Origin: a virus
Length of the DNA stretch: 38,879 bases
Reading direction: 5' to 3' (one strand)
IMG/VR virus record: IMGVR_UViG_3300043398_000133
Coordinates: 1-38,879 of that record
Below, piece after piece: positions 38,442-38,879 of this stretch (position 1 is its first letter; each line of letters opens with the position of its first letter). The notes beneath the pieces were generated by a model, which saw only the letters and a program-made list of their open reading frames with translations, had not been told where the DNA came from and ran no database searches. Both the position numbers and the translations under genes were made by a program.

Positions 38442-38879
38442 AACTGATAGGCATGGCCCGCCTGGGCCGCGACCCGGAAATGCGCTACCTGGGCGACAAC
38501 GCCACGCTGGGCGACAACGCCACGCTGGGCGACGAAGCCACGCTGGGCGACAACGCCACGCTGGGCGACGACGCCACGCTGGGCGACGACGCCACGCTGG
38601 GCGACAACGCCACGCTGGGCAACAGGGCCACGCTGGGCGACTGGGCCACGCTGGGCAACTGGGCCACGCTGGGCAACGAAGCCACGCTGGGCGACGGGGC
38701 CACGCTGGGCGACGACGCCACGCTGGGCAACTGGGCCACGCTGGGCAACGAAGCCACGCTGGGCGACGGGGCCACGCTGGGCAACATGGCCACGCTGGGC
38801 GACAACGCCACGCTGGGCGACAACGCCACGCTGGGCGACGACGCCACGCTGGGCAACTGGGCCACGCTGGGCAACGAAG
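38438..38879 (+). CDS. SSB-like N-terminus fused to hexapeptide repeats, 5' part
   Basis: The gene runs off the window and joins the frame at 1-633 (same repeat, same frame). Residues 1-17 (MKLIGMARLGRDPEMRY) match the start of SSB proteins, with GRDPE-x-RY shared with this phage's own ssb. Exactly where SSB would continue with a P-D-G turn, the sequence becomes LGDN and then 21 ATLG-x-x units. It looks like a captured ssb start supplying initiation signals for the beta-helix. No OB fold remains, so it should not act as an SSB. Confidence 0.8.
   Translation, partial: MKLIGMARLGRDPEMRYLGDNATLGDNATLGDEATLGDNATLGDDATLGDDATLGDNATLGNRATLGDWATLGNWATLGNEATLGDGATLGDDATLGNWATLGNEATLGDGATLGNMATLGDNATLGDNATLGDDATLGNWATLGNE
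38489..38879 (+). repeat. 18-bp tandem repeat tract, right end
   Basis: A partial unit and 21 full 18-bp units, all gcc acg ctg ggc followed by gac or aac and one variable codon (aac, gac, gaa, ggg, tgg, atg, agg). Continues the tract at 1-345. The last 127 bases equal 184-310, so the true total copy number cannot be read from this sequence. Confidence 0.95.

Noticed and set aside
38485-38874. Long minus-strand frame of PSVA repeats at the right end, opposite the hexapeptide tract
   Set aside because: Any 18-bp repeat gives open frames on both strands. The plus frame has a ribosome-coupled start, a fold-compatible pattern and a proper C-terminal domain; the minus frame has none.
1-38879. tRNA genes
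   Set aside because: No cloverleaf with the conserved T-arm pattern was noticed by eye; a tRNA scan would settle it.

Overview
The window looks like an essentially complete genome of a temperate, podovirus-type tailed phage, broken at an arbitrary point inside a repetitive gene. Both window ends lie in the same 18-bp (hexapeptide) repeat tract, and the plus-strand operon running off the right end continues logically from the left end, so the molecule is probably circular or circularly permuted. High GC, codon use and the protein families suggest a Betaproteobacteria (Burkholderiales/Comamonadaceae-like) host. That host call is an inference, because no host gene is present.

Layout. (1) An immunity region at 30.1-32.1 kb has a cro-like gene (minus), a divergent CI-type S24 repressor (plus) with a secreted Cys-rich protein and a 68-aa protein behind it, and two operator clusters sharing the pattern TTTAGNNNNCTAAA: three sites between cro and cI, and two about 1.6 kb away. 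This closely parallels lambda OR/OL. (2) A rightward early operon starts at the second cluster (about 32.1 kb). It runs through a roughly 530-nt leader rich in perfect hairpins and ending in an intrinsic terminator. It then encodes small proteins, an HNH homing-type endonuclease, a coiled-coil protein, RecT, a YqaJ-type exonuclease, RdgC fused to an FtsK-gamma domain, a gp49/gp66-family protein, the hexapeptide-repeat protein, a DUF2829 protein, SSB, a zinc/HNH-like protein, a DUF4406 protein, an HTH protein, dUTPase and many small accessory ORFs, to 5.8 kb. (3) A long minus-strand operon runs from cro (30.4 kb) down to 5.8 kb. It holds replication (DUF1376 O-like and P-like proteins), NinG and NinB, terminase small and large subunits, P22-type portal, spike-base protein, lectin-like fibre, scaffold, SU10/DUF5309-type capsid, adaptor, tail fibre, a P22 gp10-like protein, DNA-ejection-type proteins, then a lysis cassette (holin-like proteins, M15 endolysin, nested Rz/Rz1).

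How the parts work together. CI would silence both early promoters. After induction the right operon supplies recombination and nucleotide-metabolism functions and the left operon supplies replication, packaging, virion and lysis. Three intrinsic terminators lie inside the rightward operon, each just upstream of a co-directional gene, so readthrough or antitermination must be part of its control.

Most unusual items: the SSB-like start fused to an extremely uniform left-handed beta-helix repeat protein; the structured early leader RNA; the RdgC-FtsK-gamma fusion; the lambda-like operator clusters with near-leaderless repressor genes; an amber codon interrupting a conserved small gene; and the absence of any recognisable integrase.
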